From positions 1-6,094 of the forward strand of contig JAGOUF010000161.1 in the NCBI GenBank assembly GCA_018061385.1: a DNA stretch of 6,094 nt. The letters are read 5' to 3'. Below, in pieces: positions 1 through 5,886 of this stretch; positions within the stretch are counted from its first letter, which is position 1; the number at the start of each line of letters is the position of its first letter. Origin of the DNA: Chitinophagaceae bacterium (GTDB taxonomy: Bacteria; Bacteroidota; Bacteroidia; Chitinophagales; Chitinophagaceae). The position numbers and the translations under genes are program-made. Below the pieces are notes generated by a model. The model ran no database searches, was not told the DNA's origin, and was given only the letters and a program-made list of their open reading frames with translations.

Positions 1-509
1 GTGGTACAACTTTTAGCGGTGCTACTTTCAATAAAAATCCCAATACTATTGGCACACAAAACTATACTTTCAAAATTCCTTTAAATCCTGCTGTTGCAAG
101 CAATCATGCTGCTACACCTTTAGGAGCAATTGGAGTTTCTTTAAATGGTGTTCCTTTTTACAATCAATATGCTGGGCCTGCTCAACCACTTACAAACGAG
201 ATTGTAAGCTTTGATAAATATTGGGGACATCCAGATGGTGGAAGTCATTATCATTATCATGTAGAGCCAACTTATTTAACAACAGTTAAAGCAACTAAAT
301 CTGCTTTATTGGGCTTTTTATTAGATGGTTTTCCTGTGTATGGCCCTGAGGAAAATGGTGCAGCTGTTACAGGATTGGATGCTTATCATGGTCATACACA
401 TGTTACAACAGATTATCCCAATGGCATTTATCATTATCACGTAACCAACACAGATCCTTACATAAATGGAAGTGGATATTATGGCACATCAGGAACAGTT
501 ACCAACTAA
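1..509 (+). CDS. YHYH-domain protein, 3' part (5' end outside window)
   Basis: The reading frame is open from the left edge (first full codon at 3) to TAA at 507-509, giving the last 168 residues; the start lies outside. Two His-rich motifs are visible: HYHYH at residues 82-86 of the visible part, just after a GHPDGG turn, and YHYH at 143-146. An additional HGHTH stands at 129-133, and a LLDGFPVYGP core lies at about 106-115. This pattern is that of the YHYH domain (Pfam YHYH family), found in secreted or envelope proteins of unproven function. The clustered histidines suggest metal binding, which is inference. Its 3' end overlaps the next gene, which is followed by a SCO1-family gene, so a role in copper or envelope metal handling is plausible. 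Any signal peptide would be upstream of the window. Family identification is strong; function is open. Confidence 0.85.
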   Translation, partial: GTTFSGATFNKNPNTIGTQNYTFKIPLNPAVASNHAATPLGAIGVSLNGVPFYNQYAGPAQPLTNEIVSFDKYWGHPDGGSHYHYHVEPTYLTTVKATKSALLGFLLDGFPVYGPEENGAAVTGLDAYHGHTHVTTDYPNGIYHYHVTNTDPYINGSGYYGTSGTVTN

Positions 510-1095
510 ATTTTTTGTACTTATTTTTTTATTAATTCTTTGGAGTAGTTGCAGTGTACCAGAAAAAACAAAACCTATTGTTACAGTAGATTTGTACAAA
601 AATTTATTGAACAAGCAAGATCAACAACTAACCATAATTAATGGAATTGTAATGCAACAAAACAATCCATTTACTGGTACTTTGTTTACACTTTATCCAT
701 CAACTAAAGACACAGCAGAACTAATTGGTTATCTCAATGGAAAAGAACATGGTGAATGGAAAAAATATTATGCATCTACTAAACTAAAAGAAAAAAGATA
801 TTTTGATAATGGGTTTAAAGTGGGTGAATACATTACTTGGTGGGAGAATGGGCAAAAACAAAGCAACTACTTTTTTGAAGCAGATGAATACCAAGGCACT
901 TGTAAAGAATGGAATAAAGATGGTATATTATCAAGAATATTAAACTACCAAAAAGGACACGAAGAAGGTGAACAAAAATGGTGGTACGATAATGGAAAAA
1001 TTAAAGCCAACTACATCATTAAAGATGGACGTAGATATGGTTTATTAGGAACAAAAAATTGTATCAATGTATCGGATAGTATTTTTAAGAAATAG
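481..1095 (+). CDS. MORN_2-repeat lipoprotein
   Basis: This is a 204-residue protein with an N-terminal lipoprotein signal: a hydrophobic stretch FFVLIFLLILW followed by SSC, with the likely lipidated Cys at residue 24. The rest is a repeat protein. Glycines at about residues 66, 91, 115, 139, 163 and 187 recur every 24-25 residues, usually followed by an aromatic-rich strand such as EWKKYY or EQKWWY and often an NGK/NGQ turn. This is the MORN_2 signature, annotated elsewhere as YwqK-like 'antitoxin', a label that is not evidence of a toxin-antitoxin function. I chose ATG 481 because a weak GGAAGTGG purine stretch precedes it and because starting at ATG 466 would add MEVDI, an acidic start unusual for a signal peptide; 466 remains possible. 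It overlaps the YHYH gene by 29 bases (44 from 466) and the SCO gene by 29. It may be a cell-surface scaffold; the precise role is unknown. Confidence 0.85.
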   Translation: MAHQEQLPTKFFVLIFLLILWSSCSVPEKTKPIVTVDLYKNLLNKQDQQLTIINGIVMQQNNPFTGTLFTLYPSTKDTAELIGYLNGKEHGEWKKYYASTKLKEKRYFDNGFKVGEYITWWENGQKQSNYFFEADEYQGTCKEWNKDGILSRILNYQKGHEEGEQKWWYDNGKIKANYIIKDGRRYGLLGTKNCINVSDSIFKK

Positions 1096-1732
1096 TGTAT
1101 GGGCTTTACTTTTATTAGTGGCTTGTACAAATAATAAAGTACAAGAACAAAGTACGCATCTACCCTACTACAACGAACCAAATTTTACACCAATATTCAT
1201 TTCAAATACTCAATCAGTAAACGATTCAATTACGCATCAAATTGGCAATTTTTCTTTTACTAATCAGCATGGAAAAACAATAACGCAAGAAAAAATCAAC
1301 AACAAAATTCATGTTGCAAATTTTATTTTTACCACTTGTGGAAGTATTTGCCCCACGATGACCAAACACATGAAACTTGTACAAGATGCCTTTGAAAAAG
1401 ATACCAATATTGTACAACTTTCTTACAGTGTAACCCCTTGGATAGATAATGTTGCAAAATTAAAAACCTATGCCACAAACAATGCAATAAAATCTGCCAA
1501 TTGGCATTTACTTACAGGTAACAAAGCTGCCATTTACACGTTAGCACGTACTTCATATTTTGCTGAAGAAGATTTGGGCTTTACAAAAGATAGCACCGAA
1601 TTTTTACACACCGAACATATTCTGTTGATTGATAAAACAAAAAGAATTAGAGGTATTTACAATGGTACTCTACAATTAGAAATAGAGCAGTTAATTAAGG
1701 ATATTCATACACTGATTAAACAAGAAAATTAA
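1067..1732 (+). CDS. SCO1/SenC-family copper lipoprotein
   Basis: This is a 221-residue SCO-family thioredoxin-fold protein. SCO proteins bind copper and either deliver it to the CuA centre of cytochrome c oxidase or act as thiol-disulfide reductants for it, outside the cytoplasm. Residues 1-20 are a lipoprotein signal ending LLLLVAC, with lipidation expected at Cys20. The copper motif is complete: TTCGSICPTM gives Cys91 and Cys95 (CxxxCP), and His181 in LHTEHILLID lies where the distal ligand falls relative to the following LID strand. A region resembling the family's fold opening (IGNFSFTNQHGK, about 59-70) precedes the motif. ATG 1067 is the only start in this frame that retains the signal peptide. 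The start lies 29 bases inside the MORN_2 gene with no clear Shine-Dalgarno, so coupled translation is likely. Whether the target is an oxidase or another copper enzyme cannot be told from this window. Confidence 0.93.
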   Translation: MYRIVFLRNSVWALLLLVACTNNKVQEQSTHLPYYNEPNFTPIFISNTQSVNDSITHQIGNFSFTNQHGKTITQEKINNKIHVANFIFTTCGSICPTMTKHMKLVQDAFEKDTNIVQLSYSVTPWIDNVAKLKTYATNNAIKSANWHLLTGNKAAIYTLARTSYFAEEDLGFTKDSTEFLHTEHILLIDKTKRIRGIYNGTLQLEIEQLIKDIHTLIKQEN

Positions 1733-1747
1733 ACTCCCCTTAATTTT
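1725..1747. terminator. possible bidirectional terminator between converging genes
   Basis: AAAATTAA (1725-1732) and TTAATTTT (1740-1747) form a perfect 8-base inverted repeat around a 7-base ACTCCCC loop. The stop codons of the SCO gene and the Crp/Fnr gene both lie in or at the arms. The position between converging genes suits a two-way terminator, but the stem has only A-T pairs, so it would be weak and could be chance in AT-rich DNA. Confidence 0.35.
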
Positions 1748-2375
1748 AAAAATCTTTCAACAGCTTAATTTCATTTCTATACAAAATAATTTTTTTATCG
1801 TTTTCTAATTGCTTTAAAAGCCGAGAAATAACAACTCGAGAAGTAGCCAACTCATCTGCAATTAAATAGTGTGATGCTTTAATAACACTTGACCCAGACA
1901 AACGTTGTTTTTCTTTTAAATAAGCAATTAAACGTTCATCTAATTTATGAAAAGCAATACTCTCAATAGATTTCAACAATTCTAAAAAACGAATATTAAA
2001 ACTTCGCATAATGTAGTTTTTCCAACTTGGATATTTACACAACCATTCGTCGAGTTTATTGTGTGGTATGGCCAACAATTCAACATCATCTTCTGCAATT
2101 GCTTTTACTTCACTTTTCTTTGCTTCTACACAACAACTATAAGCCATTGAACAGCTTTCGTTGCTAGATAAATAGTACAACAATATTTCGTTGCCGTTCC
2201 CATCTTCATCCATTCTATAGACTTTAATTGTACCATTTAAAATAATGGGCATTGTCCGTATGTATTTACCATAATCAATAATTACATCGCCTTCTTTATA
2301 GTTTGCAACAACCCCAAATTCATGCATTTCTGCAACTAAAGCAGGTTCAAAAATTAATTCTAAAATATTGTTCAT
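1746..2375 (-). CDS. Crp/Fnr-family transcriptional regulator
   Basis: This is a 209-residue regulator of the usual Crp/Fnr length. Residues 20-110 fit the cyclic-nucleotide-binding-like beta barrel (KEGDVIIDYG, then ILNGTIKVYRMDEDG). A dimerisation helix follows at about 115-145. The C-terminal winged helix-turn-helix covers about 150-205, with LIADELATSRVVISRLLKQLE as its recognition region. The effector domain carries Cys75, Cys81 and Cys82 (ESCSMAYSCC) plus Cys113. The residues that contact cAMP in true Crp are not evident, so another signal is likely. It lies 66 bases downstream of the split YeeE/YedE genes on the same strand and probably regulates them, in line with the frequent pairing of such regulators with sulfur transporters in Bacteroidota. 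A thiol or persulfide signal is a guess from the cysteines and the context. I see no convincing promoter or operator in the 66-base gap, so it may be read from the transporter operon. Confidence 0.92.
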   Translation of the reverse strand: MNNILELIFEPALVAEMHEFGVVANYKEGDVIIDYGKYIRTMPIILNGTIKVYRMDEDGNGNEILLYYLSSNESCSMAYSCCVEAKKSEVKAIAEDDVELLAIPHNKLDEWLCKYPSWKNYIMRSFNIRFLELLKSIESIAFHKLDERLIAYLKEKQRLSGSSVIKASHYLIADELATSRVVISRLLKQLENDKKIILYRNEIKLLKDF

Positions 2376-2441
2376 GCGTAAAAAATAAAATGAAGAAAAA
2401 AGTTTTTATGTTGAAATATACATTTAAAAAAATGCAATTTT

Positions 2442-2855
2442 TTAATGAGGCAATTTATCTTTTACAACTCCATAAACATAAGTGCCTACAAGTGCAAAAA
2501 AGAAAACAACAATCATCGATAAAAATCCATACCCAATATTTACTACAATTGGTCCAGGGCAAGCACCACTCAACGCCCAACCCAATCCAAAAATTATTCC
2601 ACCCAATATATATTTTATGTTGAATTTTTGTTTAACATGAAAATCAATTGGATTTCCATAATAATCTTTTATATCAAACCTTTTAATTATAGCAACGCCA
2701 ATTGCACCCAATATTACAGCAGTGCCAATAATACCATACATGTGAAACGCTTGAAAGCGAAACATTTCTTGAATTCTAAACCAAGATACTGCTTCAGATT
2801 TTATCATTACAATTCCAAATACAATTCCAAGCACTAAAAATTTAATCAGCTTCAT
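2442..2855 (-). CDS. YeeE/YedE-family transporter, short second subunit
   Basis: This is a 137-residue, very hydrophobic inner-membrane protein with about four membrane segments (roughly 4-18, 35-57, 80-95 and 109-130). The motif LGWALSGACPGP at about 91-102 is the hallmark of the YeeE/YedE (sulfur-transport) family; Cys99 corresponds to the conserved pore cysteine that relays thiosulfate or a similar sulfur compound in characterised members. It is about half the size of a single-chain YeeE and forms a split pair with the gene just upstream, from which it is separated by only 3 bases, so the two are surely co-transcribed and probably assemble together. ATG 2855 is the natural start; the ATG overlapping the upstream stop is out of frame. 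The substrate is inferred from the family: thiosulfate or another sulfur species. Confidence 0.9.
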   Translation of the reverse strand: MKLIKFLVLGIVFGIVMIKSEAVSWFRIQEMFRFQAFHMYGIIGTAVILGAIGVAIIKRFDIKDYYGNPIDFHVKQKFNIKYILGGIIFGLGWALSGACPGPIVVNIGYGFLSMIVVFFFALVGTYVYGVVKDKLPH

Positions 2856-2858
2856 ACA

Positions 2859-3416
2859 TTAAAAAATTAAAGGAAAAATTAAAAATGTCATCATCAATCC
2901 ACCAATAAAAAACCCAATTACAGCAATTAACGATGGCAACTGTAAATTAGACAAACCGCTAATTGCATGGCCAGAAGTACATCCACCTGCATATCTAGAT
3001 CCAAACCCAATTAAAAAACCACCCAATGCCAAAAGAGAAAATCCTTTAATGGTAAAAATGGCTTTCCAACCAAACAATTCAATTGGTTGTAAACCTGTGG
3101 GAGCTGCAATATTTAATTTTTGTAAATCATTAATAGTAGCTTGAGAAATTTGTACAGGAATATCGTTCATTAAAAATTCCTTTGCAATAAAACCACCAAT
3201 AATTGCACCTACTAAAAAAACTAAATTCCATAATTGTTTCTTCCAATCAAAATCAAAAAAATTGGTTTTCTTAGTTAAGCCAACAGCAGCACAAATGGTT
3301 TTTAAATTGTTAGAGAAACCAAAAGTTTTTCCGAAAAACACTAAGAAAAACATAATCGCTGTTATCATAATTCCCGAAAACCACCAACTCCATGGTTGTG
3401 TTATAAGTTCAATCAT
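2859..3416 (-). CDS. YeeE/YedE-family transporter, long first subunit
   Basis: This 185-residue inner-membrane protein is the first half of a split YeeE/YedE sulfur-compound transporter. Membrane segments are visible at about 11-30, 62-80, 121-139 and 160-184. The family motif GSRYAGGCTSGHAISG at about 139-154 includes Cys146 and His150. A second family-type cysteine, Cys42, sits in KTICAAVG after the first membrane segment. Together with Cys99 of the following gene this supplies the set of pore cysteines expected of a working transporter. The loop at about 82-115 is longer and more polar and probably lies outside the membrane. The gene starts 26 bases past the terminator of the tRNA-Val unit, so it needs its own promoter in a very short space; I found none that is convincing. 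It heads a probable operon with the 137-residue subunit and the Crp/Fnr regulator. Confidence 0.9.
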   Translation of the reverse strand: MIELITQPWSWWFSGIMITAIMFFLVFFGKTFGFSNNLKTICAAVGLTKKTNFFDFDWKKQLWNLVFLVGAIIGGFIAKEFLMNDIPVQISQATINDLQKLNIAAPTGLQPIELFGWKAIFTIKGFSLLALGGFLIGFGSRYAGGCTSGHAISGLSNLQLPSLIAVIGFFIGGLMMTFLIFPLIF

Positions 3417-3442
3417 TTTATTTAAAAATTATTTTGAAACAT

Positions 3443-3470
3443 AAAAAAACCTCACATTTCTGTGAGGTTT
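3443..3470 (-). terminator. intrinsic terminator of the tRNA-Val unit
   Basis: Read on the minus strand, CCTCACA, a GAAA loop and TGTGAGG form a perfect 7-bp stem (3450-3467) followed by seven T (3443-3449). It begins four bases after the encoded CCA of the tRNA. The flanking A and T runs extend the pairing and make it look symmetric, but no plus-strand gene ends here, so its job is to end the tRNA transcript. Confidence 0.85.
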
Positions 3471-3548
3471 TGGTGGGAGTTGACGGGTTCGAACCGCCGA
3501 CCCTCTGCTTGTAAGGCAGATGCTCTGAACCAACTGAGCTAAACTCCC
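3471..3548 (-). tRNA. tRNA-Val (anticodon UAC), CCA encoded
   Basis: A full cloverleaf can be folded on the minus strand. The acceptor arms GGGAGTT and AACTCCC pair perfectly. The D stem is GCTC/GAGC with a 10-base loop. The anticodon stem TCTGC/GCAGA has the loop CTTACAA, giving anticodon UAC (valine, GUA and wobble). The variable loop is GGGTC, and the T stem GGCGG/CCGTC (one G-U pair) holds the loop TTCGAAC. The body is 75 nt (3474-3548), with discriminator A at 3474; CCA at 3471-3473 is encoded in the DNA. It stands alone, with its own promoter and terminator, between the sulfur operon and clpS. Confidence 0.97.
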
Positions 3549-3565
3549 TTTCTTTAATTGGAGTG

Positions 3566-3596
3566 CAAAAATAGGGTCTATAATATATCTGCCAAA
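3566..3596 (-). promoter_or_regulatory. consensus Bacteroidota promoter of tRNA-Val
   Basis: On the minus strand, TTTG (3593-3596), a 19-base spacer and TATTTTTG (3566-3573) match the Bacteroidota primary sigma consensus TTTG / TAnnTTTG without a mismatch. Transcription would start about 3560-3563, leaving a leader of about a dozen bases before the mature tRNA 5' end at 3548. Confidence 0.85.
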
Positions 3597-3678
3597 AAAA
3601 TCTTTCGTTTTTCTAAAAAAAATTATGCAAACCATTTATTGCAATTCGTTGTTAATCGTTAAAAATAGAGAACAAATA

Positions 3679-3708
3679 TTTCAAAAACCTTTTCTATCAT
3701 TATTTTTG
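3679..3708 (+). promoter_or_regulatory. clpS promoter, giving a nearly leaderless mRNA
   Basis: TATTTTTG at 3701-3708 is a perfect TAnnTTTG -7 element; TTTC at 3679-3682, 18 bases upstream, is a one-mismatch -33 element. The expected start of transcription falls at about 3711-3714, and the clpS ATG is at 3714, so the 5' leader would be 0-3 bases. The 10-base string TATTTTTGCA is identical to that in the diverging tRNA-Val promoter. Confidence 0.65.
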
Positions 3709-3713
3709 CAATT

Positions 3714-4013
3714 ATGTACCAGTGGAATAGCAATACAAAAGAACAAGATTTAGTTGATGTAGATGTAATGGAAAAAACATTACATCCTTTTAACTTGATT
3801 GTGTGGAACGATGAAGTAAATACATTTGATTGGGTAATTGAAACTTTAGTAGAAGTTTGTGGGCATTCTGAAGAACAAGCTGAACAATGTGCTATGTTGA
3901 TTCATTTTAAAGGGAAATATGCTGTTAAAAATGGCGATTACGATACTTTAAAACCAATGTGCAACAGTATTACAGAAAGAGGCATTAATGCCACTGTTGA
4001 AGAATCCAATTAA
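3714..4013 (+). CDS. clpS: ATP-dependent Clp protease adaptor ClpS
   Basis: This is a 99-residue ClpS adaptor. ClpS binds proteins with bulky hydrophobic N-terminal residues (Leu, Phe, Tyr, Trp) and passes them to the ClpA/C-type unfoldase of the Clp protease in the cytoplasm. The N-degron pocket is present: Asn32-Asp33 in LIVWNDEVNTF and His64 in MLIHFKGKYAV. The core covers about 26-96, with the helix WVIETLVEVCGHS at about 40-52 and the Bacteroidota-type ending LKPMCNSITERGINATVE. Residues 1-25 are a polar, flexible tail of the kind used for engaging the unfoldase. ATG 3714 is preferred because it retains this tail; Met19 (ATG 3768) would remove most of it. The gene overlaps aat, which creates ClpS substrates. 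No unfoldase gene is in the window. Confidence 0.95.
   Translation: MYQWNSNTKEQDLVDVDVMEKTLHPFNLIVWNDEVNTFDWVIETLVEVCGHSEEQAEQCAMLIHFKGKYAVKNGDYDTLKPMCNSITERGINATVEESN
3978..3982 (+). promoter_or_regulatory. ribosome binding site of aat inside clpS
   Basis: AGAGG lies five bases before ATG 3988, within the ERG codons of clpS. It is the most Shine-Dalgarno-like sequence in front of any start in this window and supports 3988 as the start of aat despite the 26-base overlap. Confidence 0.45.
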
Positions 4014-4689
4014 TTTTTTCGCTTCAAAAAAATCCATTTTGGCTTTACAAGTTTTAAACGAGAATTTATGGTTTCCTCCAGTTAGTGAAGCCTTAGGTGA
4101 TGGTTTATTGGCAATTGGTGGCGATTTAAAACCTGAACGTTTAATTTTAGCCTATAAAAATGGAATTTTTCCTTGGTACGATGGTGACTTGCCTCTATGG
4201 TGGAACCCCAATCCAAGATTTGTTTTGTTTCCTGAAGAGTTGGTTGTTAGCAAAAGCATGAAAACCACAATCAATCAACAAAAATTCGTTTTTACAATCA
4301 ATCAAGCTTTTGAAGAAGTAATAGACAACTGTAAAAAAATTGAACGAAAAAACCAAGATGGTACTTGGATTAATGAAGATGTAAAGACTGCCTATATTCA
4401 ATTGCATAAAATGGGCTATGCACATAGTGCAGAAACTTGGTTAAACAATCAATTGGTGGGAGGTTTGTATGGCATTAAAATGGGCAAAATATTTTTTGGC
4501 GAAAGTATGTTTGCAAAAGAATCAAATGCCAGCAAGTTTGCATTAATTCACTATGTACAACAATTACAAACTGAAGGTATTGCATTAATTGATTGTCAAG
4601 TTTATACAGAACATTTAGAAAGTTTAGGAGCTAAAATGATTATGAGAGAACAGTTTATGCAGCTAATAGAACATTCAATTGAAGCATAA
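3988..4689 (+). CDS. aat: leucyl/phenylalanyl-tRNA--protein transferase
   Basis: This 233-residue enzyme transfers Leu or Phe from aminoacyl-tRNA to the N-terminal Lys or Arg of a protein, turning it into an N-degron for ClpS. The family blocks appear in order: LWFPPVSEALGDGLLAIGGDL (27-47), ILAYKNGIFPWY (53-64), WWNPNPRFVLFPEEL (71-85), GTWINEDVKTAY (125-136), HSAETW (146-151), VGGLYGIKMGKIFFGESMF (157-175) and LIDCQVYTEHLESLGA (200-215). Glu172 and Gln204 match the E. coli catalytic pair Glu156 and Gln188. About 20 extra residues stand before the first block compared with E. coli, and the C-terminus is shorter, so the total length is ordinary. Translation starts inside clpS in another frame, after AGAGG, so the two products are probably made in step. 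Later starts (for example TTG 3997) are possible but less likely. Confidence 0.95.
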   Translation: MPLLKNPINFFASKKSILALQVLNENLWFPPVSEALGDGLLAIGGDLKPERLILAYKNGIFPWYDGDLPLWWNPNPRFVLFPEELVVSKSMKTTINQQKFVFTINQAFEEVIDNCKKIERKNQDGTWINEDVKTAYIQLHKMGYAHSAETWLNNQLVGGLYGIKMGKIFFGESMFAKESNASKFALIHYVQQLQTEGIALIDCQVYTEHLESLGAKMIMREQFMQLIEHSIEA

Positions 4690-4750
4690 ATATTCCTTCA
4701 ATCGCAACTCTCCTAGTCATTCAAACAATGGTACTCCAAAAAATTAAATT

Positions 4751-4758
4751 TACTTTCG
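4751..4758 (+). promoter_or_regulatory. probable -7 element of the mnmA promoter
   Basis: TACTTTCG differs from TAnnTTTG at one base and would start transcription about 10-16 bases before the mnmA ATG at 4777. A clear -33 TTTG is missing at 18-20 bases upstream, so confidence is moderate. The 87-base gap 4690-4776 holds nothing else I can support. Confidence 0.45.
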
Positions 4759-4776
4759 TCACTTAGAAAAAAAATT

Positions 4777-5886
4777 ATGAGCCGTAAAGGAAAAGTTTTG
4801 GTGGCAATGAGTGGTGGTATTGATAGTACTGTTACAGCTCTTATGCTTCACCACGAAGGATATGAAGTAATTGGCATAACCATGAAAACATGGGATTATG
4901 CAACAAGCGTTGGAACCACAGGAAAAAAAGAAACAGGCTGTTGTAATATTGATAGTTTTAACGATGCTCGTATGGCTGCTGTACACCATGGATTTCCTCA
5001 TTATATTTTAGATATTAGAGATGAGTTTGGCGATTTTGTAATTGAAAATTTTGTAGAAGAATATTTGGCTGGCCGTACACCCAATCCTTGTGTAATGTGC
5101 AATACCCATATTAAATGGAAAGCCTTACTAAAACGTGCCAATAATTTAGGTTGCGATTTTATTGCAACTGGTCATTATGCCGAAGTTCAACAACATGAAA
5201 ACGGAAGATATTTTTTAAGCAAAGGATTGGATGAAACCAAAGACCAGAGCTATGTTTTATGGGGTTTAAATCAGGAATTATTGAGTAGAACGATTATGCC
5301 GTTAGGTAAATACAGAAAATCTGAAATACGCCAAATGGCCCATGATATGGGCTACCCAGAATTGGCAAAAAAAAGTGAGAGTTACGAAATTTGTTTTGTA
5401 CCAGATAATGATTACAGAGGTTTCTTAAAACGAAGAGTGGATGGCTTGGAAGAAAAGGTTGACGGAGGTTGGTTTACCGATAAAAATGGCAAACGTTTAG
5501 GCAAACACAAAGGTTATCCCTTTTATACCATTGGCCAACGCAAAGGTTTAGATATTGCATTGGGCAAACCTGCTTTTGTAACAGCAATTAATCCAGAAAC
5601 CAATACAGTTGTTTTAGGCGACGAAATTGACCTTGATAAAAATGACATGTATGTAGGAAAAATAAATTGGATTAAATATGATGGCATTACAGATGGAATG
5701 GAAGCATTAACCAAAATTCGTTATAAAGACAAAGGTGCACTAAGTAATTTATACATAAGCGATAACGGAATTAATGTTCGTTTTTACGAAAATGTAAAAG
5801 GAATTGCTCCTGGGCAAAGTGCAGTTTTTTACGAAGGCAATGATGTTATTGGAGGTGGAATTATTCAACGTGGAAGTTTAATATAA
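4777..5886 (+). CDS. mnmA: tRNA-specific 2-thiouridylase MnmA
   Basis: This 369-residue cytoplasmic enzyme makes 2-thiouridine at U34 of tRNA-Lys, -Glu and -Gln, using ATP to activate the base and a persulfide as sulfur source. The PP-loop SGGIDS is at 12-17. GCCNIDSFNDAR (54-65) is the conserved early block. Catalytic Cys105 lies in TPNPCVMCN, and Cys206 in ESYEICFVPD is its persulfide-carrying partner, corresponding to E. coli Cys102 and Cys199. ATGHYAEV (130-137), KDQSYVLWGL (155-164) and YTIGQRKGL (250-258) are further family blocks. The C-terminal beta barrel, to GQSAVFYEGNDVIGGGII, is complete. The start is ATG 4777, just before the family's usual beginning with KGKVLVAMSGG. It has its own probable promoter and no overlap with neighbours. 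The nearby sulfur transporter is on the other strand and I do not link it to MnmA's sulfur supply. Confidence 0.97.
   Translation: MSRKGKVLVAMSGGIDSTVTALMLHHEGYEVIGITMKTWDYATSVGTTGKKETGCCNIDSFNDARMAAVHHGFPHYILDIRDEFGDFVIENFVEEYLAGRTPNPCVMCNTHIKWKALLKRANNLGCDFIATGHYAEVQQHENGRYFLSKGLDETKDQSYVLWGLNQELLSRTIMPLGKYRKSEIRQMAHDMGYPELAKKSESYEICFVPDNDYRGFLKRRVDGLEEKVDGGWFTDKNGKRLGKHKGYPFYTIGQRKGLDIALGKPAFVTAINPETNTVVLGDEIDLDKNDMYVGKINWIKYDGITDGMEALTKIRYKDKGALSNLYISDNGINVRFYENVKGIAPGQSAVFYEGNDVIGGGIIQRGSLI

Noticed and set aside
481..1095. Reading the MORN_2 gene as the antitoxin of a toxin-antitoxin pair
   Set aside because: It has a lipoprotein signal, and no toxin-like gene is adjacent; the database label comes from family naming.
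2411..2427. Imperfect palindrome TTGAAATATACATTTAA before the Crp/Fnr gene, considered as its own binding site
   Set aside because: Only four base pairs match between the arms and the stretch is almost all A and T, so chance is the simpler explanation.
2303..2837. Plus-strand open frames of 106 and 69 codons
   Set aside because: They are antisense to the Crp/Fnr and YeeE genes, low in complexity (rich in Lys, Gln and Tyr), and resemble no family I know.
3429..3635. Minus-strand 68-codon open frame across the tRNA
   Set aside because: It runs through the tRNA-Val gene and its terminator; the peptide is a by-product of the tRNA sequence.
4728..4766. 12-codon micro-ORF (MVLQKIKFTFVT) before mnmA, considered as a leader peptide
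   Set aside because: The probable -7 element lies inside it, so it would not be fully transcribed; there is no attenuator-like hairpin.
4759..5001. Minus-strand 80-codon open frame rich in Cys and His
   Set aside because: It is antisense to the highly conserved start of mnmA; the Cys and His come from reversed mnmA codons.
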